NCBI GenBank assembly: GCA_016840125.1
Contig: JAEOSY010000063.1
Coordinates: forward strand, 1 to 7,101
DNA from: Candidatus Helarchaeota archaeon
GTDB taxonomy: Archaea > Asgardarchaeota > Lokiarchaeia > Helarchaeales > HEL-GB-A
Direction of reading: 5' to 3'
DNA: 7,101 bases
In this document: positions 1 to 4,830 of the stretch, piece by piece
Position numbering within the stretch: the stretch's first letter is position 1
Layout: the number at the start of each line of letters is the position of its first letter
Program-made: the position numbers and the translations under genes
Notes under the pieces: model-generated
Told to the model about the DNA's origin: nothing
The model's database searches: none
Seen by the model: only the letters and a program-made list of their open reading frames with translations

Positions 1-164
1 CAGATAAATTAAGTATTCAACGACGTACTATTCAATATCACGTGAATGAAATGGAAAAGTTGGGACTAATAGAAAGAATCCAAGAGGGGCGCTCTATGTT
101 GTTAAAAATTTGTGATGAAAATTTGATGAAGGAGTTATTAAATCCTGAAAAGATTACAAGTTGA
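1..164 (+). CDS. C-terminal part of a winged helix-turn-helix transcription regulator (5' end outside window)
   Basis: The frame is open from the left edge (first full codon at 3) to TGA at 162-164, giving 53 residues. They read as the end of a winged helix-turn-helix domain. A recognition-helix-like stretch, QRRTIQYHVNEMEKLGLIE, is followed by a wing (RIQEGRSMLLKI) and a short acidic tail. The pattern 'T(I/V)xxHVxxLExxGLI' then 'R...GRS..' is typical of ArsR/MarR/TrmB-like archaeal repressors, so DNA binding is well supported; the effector and targets are not visible. The protein may have been longer. Just past the stop, another frame continues with plausible protein sequence, so this stop may come from a frameshift (see the remnant at 161-415). 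The exact regulator family cannot be decided from this fragment. Confidence 0.72.
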   Translation, partial: DKLSIQRRTIQYHVNEMEKLGLIERIQEGRSMLLKICDENLMKELLNPEKITS

Positions 165-415
165 CGGAGGATGCCTGGAAGATACCCTACGTACCACTCT
201 CAGACGATGAATTCGAACATAATTAGACGAAATTATCGGGCTTTTCTACACCTTGCATGACGCCAAGGATTTTGAGCAGATCCTACCTGAAGTGGAGAAA
301 TATACCGCGATTTTACGTCAAAACACAGACCTGCTTACAGATCACAAATTTCGCTTTCGTCGAGTCCATTCGAAAGCTACTTATTAAAATTATCGCTCAC
401 TATCGCTTTTATTAA
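161..415 (+). pseudogene. Frameshifted remnant, probably the C-terminal effector part of the preceding regulator
   Basis: No single frame is open here, but protein-like segments follow one another in different frames. Frame 2 reads LTEDAWKIPYVPLSDDEFEHN (about 161-220), ending at TAG. Frame 1 then reads LDEIIGLFYTLHDAKDFEQ and continues through ILPEVEKY and RQNTDLLTDHK (223-348). Frame 2 resumes as FVESIRKLLIKIIAHYRFY (356-412) before TAA at 413-415. Each piece has ordinary amphipathic, charged composition and lacks a start codon of its own. Together with residues 1-164 they would make one continuous regulator of usual size with a helical C-terminal domain, broken by about three single-base shifts. 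None of the breaks lies in a long homopolymer, which argues mildly for real decay over sequencing error. A 29-codon ORF from ATG 171 uses the third frame and looks meaningless. The joined-protein reading is inference. Confidence 0.45.
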
Positions 416-492
416 ATCCCTTCTAACGAAGCCCTCTACCTTTTGAAAACTTCTAACAAATAATCAAAAATAAGTTTCATTTATGTGGATTT

Positions 493-571
493 GGGGGGTA
501 CTGCCTATAAGTAAGAGGAAAATAGAAAAGGGGGGAGGGATTCAAAATAAGGAATCAAGGCAGTACCTTTC
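493..571. repeat. Long-stem inverted repeat in the intergenic region
   Basis: GGTACTGCCT (497-506) is perfectly complementary to AGGCAGTACC (558-567). In RNA the stem can extend outward by three G-U pairs and a G-C pair (493-496 with 568-571). The 51-base interior is purine-rich (GGGGGGAGGG near 530-539) and holds a smaller hairpin, GATTC (539-543) with GAATC (552-556). It could be a structured RNA, a very small inverted-repeat element such as a MITE remnant, or a recombination or protein-binding site. No flanking target duplication is evident, so no element family is assigned. The surrounding 416-650 stretch shows no convincing coding sequence. Confidence 0.5.
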
Positions 572-654
572 CCCTATCAAGGTCGCTAAAGGGACCATCT
601 TCAAATTCTATTGCCACCTCTCCTTTCTATTGAACAACCTTAATAGTGAGTAAA

Positions 655-665
655 TATTATATAAG
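655..665 (+). promoter_or_regulatory. Possible TATA box
   Basis: TATTATATAAG is a good archaeal TATA-box match in an AT-rich context. It would place a transcript start near 685-690, giving about 95 bases of leader before the small gene at 784. A 24-codon open stretch from TTG 704 to the stop at 776-778 would lie in that leader. There is no clear purine-rich BRE immediately upstream, so this is tentative. Confidence 0.3.
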
Positions 666-754
666 ACTTTTCCTTTTCCGTACTAGCGGTAAATTTTTTA
701 AAGTTGTTGACTCAAGGTGGTCATCGCTCATTTCAGGAAATGTGCGCTGAGCTT

Positions 755-769
755 CACTTCTTTAAAGTG
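755..769. promoter_or_regulatory. Short palindrome upstream of the 48-residue gene, possible operator
   Basis: CACTT (755-759) and AAGTG (765-769) form an inverted repeat with a 5-base spacer, ending 14 bases before ATG 784. A closely related palindrome (CACTTT, 9-base spacer, AAAGTG) lies at 1004-1024 upstream of the next gene. The pair suggests a shared regulator site, but half-sites this short can arise by chance in AT-rich DNA. Confidence 0.25.
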
Positions 770-783
770 GTTGATTGAAACGG

Positions 784-930
784 ATGGCAAAAATATGGAC
801 TCAATTAAAAGCTATTTGGAAATGTATCAAAGGTTATTTTGAGTTAACCGAGGAACAACTCAAGTACGCCGAAGATGTACTTGACTCTCTTTTTGGAGAA
901 AAGAGCCGAAAGGAATCTAAGTCCCCCTAA
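784..930 (+). CDS. Small hypothetical protein, 48 aa, helical and charged
   Basis: ATG at 784 opens a 48-codon frame ending in TAA 928-930. The product begins MAKIWTQLKAIWKCIKGYFE, continues with LTEEQLKYAEDVLDSLFG, and ends in a lysine/serine-rich tail (EKSRKESKSP). It is predicted to be one or two amphipathic helices with no membrane segment or signal peptide; I recognise no family. The case for a real gene is the sensible amino-acid composition and a hairpin plus T-run that starts at the stop codon itself. Against it, there is no strong Shine-Dalgarno sequence (only a weak GAAACGG just before the ATG) and the frame is short. TTG 775 is an alternative start in the same frame; an in-frame TGA at 772-774 rules out anything longer. 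Size and charge fit a small DNA- or protein-binding accessory factor, but this is a guess. Confidence 0.5.
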   Translation: MAKIWTQLKAIWKCIKGYFELTEEQLKYAEDVLDSLFGEKSRKESKSP

Positions 931-950
931 ACTTCTTTCGAAGTTTTTCT
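929..950 (+). terminator. Hairpin plus T-run terminator of the small gene
   Basis: AAACTTC (929-935) pairs perfectly with GAAGTTT (940-946) across a TTTC loop. The 3' arm runs into a T-tract (944-948) and then CTT. The hairpin begins inside the TAA stop codon of the 784-930 frame. A second inverted repeat surrounds it: CTAAGTCC (917-924) with GGACTTAG (965-972). Archaeal termination mainly needs the T-tract, so the stems may instead protect the mRNA end. Confidence 0.55.
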
Positions 951-1003
951 TACCGATATATGTAGGACTTAGTCCCGCTTGTCGTTAGATTAGGCAGAAT
1001 ATC

Positions 1004-1024
1004 CACTTTACTCATTGAAAAGTG
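1004..1024. promoter_or_regulatory. Imperfect palindrome just upstream of a promoter, possible operator
   Basis: CACTTT (1004-1009) and AAAGTG (1019-1024) are complementary arms with a 9-base spacer. The site ends eight bases before the BRE/TATA-like promoter of the 1100-1444 gene, a usual position for an archaeal regulator. It resembles the palindrome at 755-769. Binding by the winged-helix protein encoded at the left edge is conceivable but unsupported. Confidence 0.3.
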
Positions 1025-1032
1025 AGAAAAGA

Positions 1033-1049
1033 AAAAGCTTAAATAATGT
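1033..1049 (+). promoter_or_regulatory. Archaeal BRE/TATA promoter
   Basis: AAAAGCTTAAATAATGT combines a purine-rich BRE (AAAAG) with a TATA-like core (CTTAAATA). Transcription would start near 1068-1072, leaving about 30 bases before ATG 1100, enough to include the Shine-Dalgarno site at 1086-1093. The first 13 bases recur exactly at 4621-4633, which supports it as a genuine promoter type of this organism. Confidence 0.6.
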
Positions 1050-1085
1050 AACAGTGATACAAAGTACTACCTTTTTTTATGAAAA

Positions 1086-1093
1086 GGAGTGAG
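1086..1093 (+). promoter_or_regulatory. Shine-Dalgarno site deciding the start at 1100
   Basis: GGAGTGAG, close to the archaeal GGAGGTGA consensus, ends six bases before ATG 1100. The same frame has an earlier ATG at 1079, but that one overlaps the ribosome-binding sequence and is preceded only by T's. The start at 1100 is therefore strongly preferred. Confidence 0.65.
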
Positions 1094-1099
1094 ATCAAA

Positions 1100-1444
1100 A
1101 TGACAATAAAACGGTTTATTGTTGAAAAATATCAAATTAAACTTGGGTATGCGCTTACTGCCACGTGGAGTGGGACTCAAATAAAGGCGCGCGGAGTCGT
1201 GGCTTGTTACGGAGCAGATCATCGATTCATTGCATACTTCCTAACCGATGAGAGTCCAGTTCCCCCCCCTATTTACCATGTACCAAATAAGGTGGGTGCA
1301 ATTTTCCTTCCATTTAAAGAGATAGACCCTTTTATGGAAATGTTACGGAATGAAAAACCCATCTTTGCATATCTCAATAGTGACAAACCCGAATGGAACA
1401 ATGTTAGTACCTCTAAGGAACCGGTAGGGGAAGAAGAAACTTAA
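1100..1444 (+). CDS. Small hypothetical protein, 114 aa, probably cytoplasmic
   Basis: The start is set at ATG 1100 by the GGAGTGAG site; an in-frame ATG at 1079 would add seven residues. The product has no signal peptide or membrane helix. It begins MTIKRFIVEKYQIKLGY and has a middle that alternates beta-like and glycine-containing segments (TATWSGTQIKARGVVACYG, then HRFIAYFLTDESP). A proline-rich turn (PVPPPIYHVP) follows, then a helical segment (FKEIDPFMEMLRNEKP) leading to IFAYLNSDKPEW. The C-terminus is acidic and probably disordered (SKEPVGEEET). I do not recognise the family; the fold looks like a single alpha/beta or beta-rich domain. It is transcribed alone: it has its own promoter, and a T-run follows 27 bases after the stop. 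The neighbour on the right is convergent, and the small gene on the left has its own terminator. Confidence 0.8.
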   Translation: MTIKRFIVEKYQIKLGYALTATWSGTQIKARGVVACYGADHRFIAYFLTDESPVPPPIYHVPNKVGAIFLPFKEIDPFMEMLRNEKPIFAYLNSDKPEWNNVSTSKEPVGEEET

Positions 1445-1470
1445 TTCAAATTTTTCTAAACCATCTAAAA

Positions 1471-1487
1471 TTTTTCCCCCTTTTTTT
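1471..1487 (+). terminator. T-run terminator after the 114-aa gene
   Basis: TTTTT (1471-1475), CCCCC, then TTTTTTT (1481-1487) lie 27 to 43 bases beyond the stop codon. Archaeal RNA polymerase commonly stops at such tracts without a hairpin. Back-up T-runs on the same strand occur at 1556-1562 (T7) and 1660-1668 (T9, preceded by a GGGAGGAGGGGG purine block). Confidence 0.6.
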
Positions 1488-1498
1488 ACAAAAACTTG

Positions 1499-1614
1499 TA
1501 AATTCCTTAGTTTGTCAGTTTCGAGGGTTTGTTCATTCAGGGGAGGGATTGTTCGTTTTTTTCCGTTTCTCTAGTAAATCTTCTGCCTTTTACTACGATC
1601 TCTAAAGGAATTTA
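1499..1614. repeat. Nested inverted repeats in the convergent intergenic region
   Basis: TAAATTCCTTAG (1499-1510) pairs with CTAAAGGAATTTA (1602-1614), allowing one bulged A. Inside lies a perfect 7-bp hairpin, TAGTAAA (1572-1578) with TTTACTA (1589-1595) and a 10-base loop. The whole 1445-1748 stretch lies between two convergent transcription units and has no convincing gene. A frame running 1615-1950 on the plus strand is just antisense to the propeller gene. The stems could form a structured 3' UTR, a small RNA, or a barrier to read-through between convergent units. Five A's at 1672-1676 give a weak T-run for the minus-strand cluster. Confidence 0.4.
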
Positions 1615-1748
1615 GTGGGTGATGCTCTGCGTCAAAAAGGAAATGTAGGGAGGAGGGGGTTTTTTTTTAATAAAAATAGATACAGGGCACCGCTTTCCCG
1701 CTATTATTATTCGCTAGCCTGTTATCATGAATGTCCAGCTACTTCCTA

Positions 1749-3029
1749 TTACAAAGGAGTAATTTGTTCTCTCAAGAGGAAAAAGAGAATCATGAAGCAG
1801 AGTGACATGAGTCCTAATAATACAAAACCAAATGTATTTTCTACGCTCAACACTAATTCCAACGTTTCCATTTCATATTTCACGAGCAAGGCATCATTCT
1901 CACCTGTTATCCGATGCCTTAAACGGCCAGCAATAAAAATATTGTCATGACTGTCCACTGCCAAGCATTCTCCGTTCTCGGAATGAGGACCGCCTGTTGA
2001 ATGGCTCCAGAGCTCGTTCCCCATGGCATCGTATTTTACGAGAAAGAGATCATAGCTAGCTCTGATGAGAGTCCCCGCCAGATAACAATTATCGTGGCTG
2101 TCAATGGCAAGATCATTGAGGTCCGTGAATGGATCTTCCCCCCGAGTTCGGTTCCAAATTTGGTTGCCGGCAGGATCGTATTTCACCAGAAATGTACTCG
2201 CCCAAGATCCCGACATGAAGCTCTCGGTATAACCGCTGAGGTAGCAATTATTATTACTATCAATCACAATATCATCAATGGTTTCATCTGCAGCTCCGCC
2301 CCAAGTACAATTCCAGAGTTGAGTGCCATTAACATCATACTTCACCAGGAATGCATCATAGGACCCTACCCCAAAACTGGAGGTCCTTCCAGCGAGGTAG
2401 CAGTTATGATCATTATCATGCTTCACTGCATAGCCGAATTCAACTTGAGGCCCACCCCACGTCCGGTTCCATACTTGGTGTCCTGTCGAATTATATTTGA
2501 CAAGTATTGCATCTGAGAAAAACCCACCCGCGAGATAGCAGGAATTGTTTCCATCAACCTCAACACGATCCCATGCGTAGCCGAGACTCAGATTCCATTG
2601 CTGATCGCCGGTTCCGTTGAACTTGACCAGAACCCCATTCCCGAATAGATAGCTGTTATTCTGGTTATCAACTGCAATGCCATTAAATTCGTCAAAAAAA
2701 GGTTCTCCCCAGGTTACATTCCATTGCAGATTCCCTTGGGTATCATATTTCGCGAGAAACGCATCCCACCCACCTGCTCCGAAGGAATTTGTCATTCCAG
2801 CGATGTAAATATTATCGTAATCATCTATTGCAATGCAATGCGCTTCTTCAAACCCGGTGCCACCCCACGTCCAATTAAAGTCATAGGTATAGGAATCGAG
2901 CCAGCCTGGGACAAATCCCAGAATAAAAATCACTGAAACGCTTGAGAAAACCAGAAGAAGTAGCAAGAAAATTTGCATCTTTCTCCTTTTACCTTGCATC
3001 TCGCATCCCATAGTACTTATCAACTTCAT
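1749..3029 (-). CDS. Membrane-anchored seven-blade SBBP-type beta-propeller protein, 426 aa
   Basis: The protein has an N-terminal hydrophobic segment (about residues 19-40), seven tandem repeats, and a C-terminal membrane helix (about 399-419) with a short tail (LLREQITPL). This suggests an external propeller held at the membrane. The repeats span roughly 52-103, 104-145, 146-187, 188-239, 240-292, 293-341 and 342-386. Each follows W(N)xTWGG...(I/V)AxDxxxNxYxAG...DAFLVKYDxxGNxxW, the SBBP (seven-bladed beta-propeller) repeat consensus. Blades 2 and 3 are shorter and diverged, lacking the middle loop. Most blade joints carry an N-x-T/S sequon. The likely role is binding or scaffolding outside the cell; no catalytic motif is visible. 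ATG 3029 directly follows the stop of the upstream protease gene (TAAATG), implying coupled translation. ATG 2999 (residue 11, before QGKRRK) and ATG 2978 (residue 18, after AGGAG) are alternative starts. The 2999 start would give a more typical basic signal peptide. Confidence 0.85.
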   Translation of the reverse strand: MKLISTMGCEMQGKRRKMQIFLLLLLVFSSVSVIFILGFVPGWLDSYTYDFNWTWGGTGFEEAHCIAIDDYDNIYIAGMTNSFGAGGWDAFLAKYDTQGNLQWNVTWGEPFFDEFNGIAVDNQNNSYLFGNGVLVKFNGTGDQQWNLSLGYAWDRVEVDGNNSCYLAGGFFSDAILVKYNSTGHQVWNRTWGGPQVEFGYAVKHDNDHNCYLAGRTSSFGVGSYDAFLVKYDVNGTQLWNCTWGGAADETIDDIVIDSNNNCYLSGYTESFMSGSWASTFLVKYDPAGNQIWNRTRGEDPFTDLNDLAIDSHDNCYLAGTLIRASYDLFLVKYDAMGNELWSHSTGGPHSENGECLAVDSHDNIFIAGRLRHRITGENDALLVKYEMETLELVLSVENTFGFVLLGLMSLCFMILFFLLREQITPL

Positions 3030-3917
3030 TTAATAGATCGTAATCGCATAACCTTGATGAATTAGCGGGAATATCCCCACATATAATCCAATAAATATTA
3101 AGAAACCAATCAAAAGTATATGAAGAAACCCTACCTTTGAACTCAAATGCGTCTTATAAAGAGATTTAATGAGCTTTATCCCTATATACAGAGAAACGAC
3201 TAAATGCGGGAGAAAAAATAACCCAATAATGAAGGGGGGCACATTGAGCAATTGGGAAATGTTGAAAAAATCACCAAGAGAAAAAAAAGCATAAAAGAAT
3301 AGTGAGATGATACTACTAACTATTAAAATAGCAGTAGAAAGAAATAGGGCGAATCTGTTTTGTTTATAACAGGTAAAAAGAACACTAACAATTAAAATTC
3401 CAATAAATAATTCACTCAGTAATCCTCCTAAGCTAATGAACAGTGACTGAAACAGTGTGAAGTCGCCTGAAATGGGTGAAATGAAGGTTTGTCCATACAA
3501 TGTGAAGTCCAATTCGATTCTTCTTGTATACCCCCCCATTAAGAGCGCTGTGAACGCATGTCCGCATTCGTGAATGAATACGAAGCTGAATGCGAGTCCA
3601 TAGAACAAGCAAACGATGAATAACAGAGTCAAAACCTTCCTTTTTTTGGTGTTAGGATTGAAGAAAGCATTCACCAATTTCACTAGAATAGTTTGAATCC
3701 TTTGGATGACTTTGTTCTGTCTGAGAACATCAATCTTGAAAATGAAATAGGTACCAAGAGCGAGGAAAACTATGTCGAAGATGATTAACTCCCAAATCCA
3801 GATAAAATTGAAATAATAAGGTGCTCTTAGGTAAGAATTAATAAGATAGCTTATAACTGCAAACGTAAAAAGAACTATTGCACCGTAAATAAATACGATC
3901 CCTCTTTTTCTTAGCAT
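3030..3917 (-). CDS. M50-like multi-pass membrane zinc metalloprotease, 295 aa
   Basis: This very hydrophobic protein has about seven or eight membrane segments, including those near residues 7-28, 38-61, 95-115, 155-182, 188-212, 228-250 and 264-287. The key motif is HECGHAFTALLMGG: H116-E117-x-x-H120 inside a membrane segment, the zinc-binding site of M50 (site-2 protease/M50B-like) intramembrane peptidases. Further on, LGGLLSELFIG (163-173) sits where M50B-like proteins have their conserved small-residue helix. D216 in SLGDFFNI is a candidate third zinc ligand; the classical NxxPxxxLDG motif is absent, so this is a diverged member. Substrate unknown; the family cleaves membrane-embedded regulators or helps process surface proteins. 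ATG 3917 has an AGAGGA-like site 11-12 bases upstream. Its stop abuts the propeller gene's ATG and its start overlaps a possible micro-ORF, so all are probably co-transcribed. Confidence 0.83.
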   Translation of the reverse strand: MLRKRGIVFIYGAIVLFTFAVISYLINSYLRAPYYFNFIWIWELIIFDIVFLALGTYFIFKIDVLRQNKVIQRIQTILVKLVNAFFNPNTKKRKVLTLLFIVCLFYGLAFSFVFIHECGHAFTALLMGGYTRRIELDFTLYGQTFISPISGDFTLFQSLFISLGGLLSELFIGILIVSVLFTCYKQNRFALFLSTAILIVSSIISLFFYAFFSLGDFFNISQLLNVPPFIIGLFFLPHLVVSLYIGIKLIKSLYKTHLSSKVGFLHILLIGFLIFIGLYVGIFPLIHQGYAITIY

Positions 3918-3979
3918 TTATCGACAGTCCTCTTTATATTCCCTTTAATAGATTCTTTTACGGTCCTATTTTGTTTCAT
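3911..3979 (-). CDS. Possible 22-aa coupling micro-ORF between two membrane-protein genes
   Basis: ATG at 3979-3977 overlaps the TGA stop of the upstream two-helix protein as ATGA. Its TAA (3913-3911) lies seven bases inside the following M50-like gene, whose ATG at 3917 overlaps it in another frame. The peptide is MKQNRTVKESIKGNIKRTVDKC: basic, soluble, with a single cysteine, and no recognisable family. It exactly spans an otherwise 58-base gap, which would let ribosomes pass from one cistron to the next by re-initiation. The length is short enough for chance, and the gap could equally be a leader with a Shine-Dalgarno site for the protease, so this is tentative. Confidence 0.3.
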   Translation of the reverse strand: MKQNRTVKESIKGNIKRTVDKC

Positions 3980-4398
3980 TTAAGATTTTCAGTTTCCATT
4001 ACTTCTTCAACTCTCGCTGTTACCCACAATTTTTTCAATAAATCGTTGTCATATGTTAGAACAACATCGTGAGCTCCACCGTAACCAAAACGAACCGATC
4101 CAAAGGTTATTACTGAACCAAACACCTCTCGCTCAATCTGCTCAAGATCTGATGGAGTGACGGTCCCCTTCTCCTGCATGACTTCTTGGAGCCTGTGTGA
4201 AAAGTCCTGTTTCGCTTCCCGACGCCCGTAAAAAATCGAAAAAAGGCCGAGAATTTCTGAAGCGATCAAAGTAATTATCGCAATTTCTCCATACAAAATA
4301 AAATCCCAGAGATAATCGAAGAGGATGAACAAAAAAATCGAATAGAACCCGAATGGAATGAGAAAAAATCCTAGTTTCACCCAACTTTTCCCTTTCAT
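3976..4398 (-). CDS. Hypothetical membrane protein with two helices and a soluble C-terminal domain, 140 aa
   Basis: ATG 4398 gives MKGKSWVKLGFFLIPFG..., with a basic start, a first membrane helix at about residues 9-27 and a second at about 37-57. A positively charged turn (GRREAKQD) follows, suggesting that the C-terminal ~80 residues face the cytoplasm. That part has a charged helix (FSHRLQEVMQEKG), a TPSDLEQIEREVFG segment, and a glycine/aromatic stretch (VITFGSVRFGYGGAHDVVL) ending in an acidic helix. I do not recognise the family. An in-frame TTG at 4422 would add eight residues (LVIYPRKK) and has AAGG six bases upstream, so it is a realistic alternative start. It is the first gene of a minus-strand cluster leading to an M50-like protease and a surface propeller, hinting at a partner or regulator in the membrane; that is inference. 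Confidence 0.72.
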   Translation of the reverse strand: MKGKSWVKLGFFLIPFGFYSIFLFILFDYLWDFILYGEIAIITLIASEILGLFSIFYGRREAKQDFSHRLQEVMQEKGTVTPSDLEQIEREVFGSVITFGSVRFGYGGAHDVVLTYDNDLLKKLWVTARVEEVMETENLK

Positions 4399-4440
4399 TT
4401 TCTTTCTAGGATAAATAACCAATTCGTACCTTAAAAAATG

Positions 4441-4453
4441 ATAATATTTTTTG
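4441..4453 (-). promoter_or_regulatory. Possible TATA box for the minus-strand membrane cluster
   Basis: On the minus strand this reads AAAAAATATTAT, an A-rich BRE-like run joined to a TATA-like core. It would start transcription near 4420-4425. That would leave about 25 bases before ATG 4398, or make a TTG 4422 start leaderless. The region is uniformly AT-rich, so the match is not very specific. Confidence 0.35.
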
Positions 4454-4620
4454 ATATTTGGAATTTATTTACAAATCCATCTATTAAGATTTGAAGGATT
4501 TTATGTGGAGAACTGTATCAGATGCCGAGTTTTTAAATGAAATGACGGGATGCGGGAATAGAGGATTTTTTCCCCTGTTAACTGAAAGTTACTTGTATTT
4601 AACATAATTTTAAGAATGAC

Positions 4621-4637
4621 AAAAGCTTAAATATTGT
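4621..4637 (+). promoter_or_regulatory. Archaeal BRE/TATA promoter, distal to the protease gene
   Basis: AAAAGCTTAAATATTGT matches the promoter at 1033-1049 at 16 of 17 positions. It predicts a transcript start near 4655, about 175 bases before the protease ATG. The only ATGs in between open trivial frames (ATG AGA CCG TAA at 4746; ATG TGA at 4809). The transcript is therefore either a long structured leader for the protease or a separate small RNA. Confidence 0.5.
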
Positions 4638-4704
4638 GTATCGATGTTACAACCCAATCTTTGATCTCAATCAACATACACCACTCGAATAGCAATTAAA
4701 TCCT

Positions 4705-4826
4705 AAATACCTAAAATCGGTATTATTTCCTATATTTGTCAAAAAATGAGACCGTAAATTGCTCCTATTACACTTTTATAGTAGAAATACCTTATTTGAA
4801 TTCTAAAAATGTGAAAGAGGGTATTT
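4705..4826 (+). promoter_or_regulatory. Leader with four mutually complementary blocks, possible translation switch
   Basis: AAATACC occurs at 4705-4711 and 4785-4791; its complement GGTATT occurs at 4719-4724 and 4820-4825 (GGTATTT, seven pairs, at 4820-4826). Pairing 4785-4791 with 4820-4826 would mask the GAGGG/GGAG ribosome-binding region before ATG 4831. Pairing 4719-4724 with 4786-4791 instead would free it. That is the geometry of an attenuator-like switch, but the blocks are short and AT-rich, and they exist in the mRNA only if the promoter at 4621 is used. Confidence 0.3.
4772..4784 (+). promoter_or_regulatory. Possible proximal TATA box of the protease gene
   Basis: The sequence ACTTTTATAGTAG contains TTTTATAG, a reasonable TATA core. 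It would give a start near 4804 and a leader of about 27 bases that includes the GAGGG site (4817-4821) ten bases before ATG 4831. It competes with the distal promoter at 4621, and either or both may be used. The rest of the 4423-4830 divergent region holds no convincing gene. Confidence 0.35.
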
Positions 4827-4830
4827 GGAG

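Noticed and set aside
391..407. TATCGCT repeated at 391-397 and 401-407, considered as a repeat-array start
   Set aside because: Only two copies with a 3-base spacer inside a coding remnant; no CRISPR-like periodicity anywhere in the window.
704..778. 24-codon open stretch (TTG start) reading LLTQGGHRSFQEMCAELHF
   Set aside because: It has no ATG except one 12 codons before the stop, no Shine-Dalgarno site, and is too short to judge; it may be leader sequence of the 784-930 gene.
532..1550. GGGGAGGGATT repeated at 532-542 and 1540-1550
   Set aside because: An 11-base purine-rich direct repeat 1 kb apart, with no further flanking similarity; too weak for an element or attachment-site call.
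1615..1950. Plus-strand frame of 111 codons beginning at GTG
   Set aside because: Its second half is antisense to the propeller's C-terminus, its first half is a T-rich, purine-tract intergenic region, and its translation has no domain-like pattern.
2001..2936. Plus-strand frames over the propeller gene
   Set aside because: They are mirror images of the repeated blades on the minus strand. Their periodic look comes from the propeller repeats.
4142..4384. Minus-strand 80-codon frame inside the two-helix protein gene
   Set aside because: It fully overlaps a frame with clear membrane helices, and it has an arginine/serine-rich out-of-frame composition.
4503..4607. 34-codon ORF preceded by AAGGA in the divergent region
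   Set aside because: It has an acceptable ribosome-binding site but is very short, has no recognisable pattern and no nearby promoter of its own, so it is probably chance.
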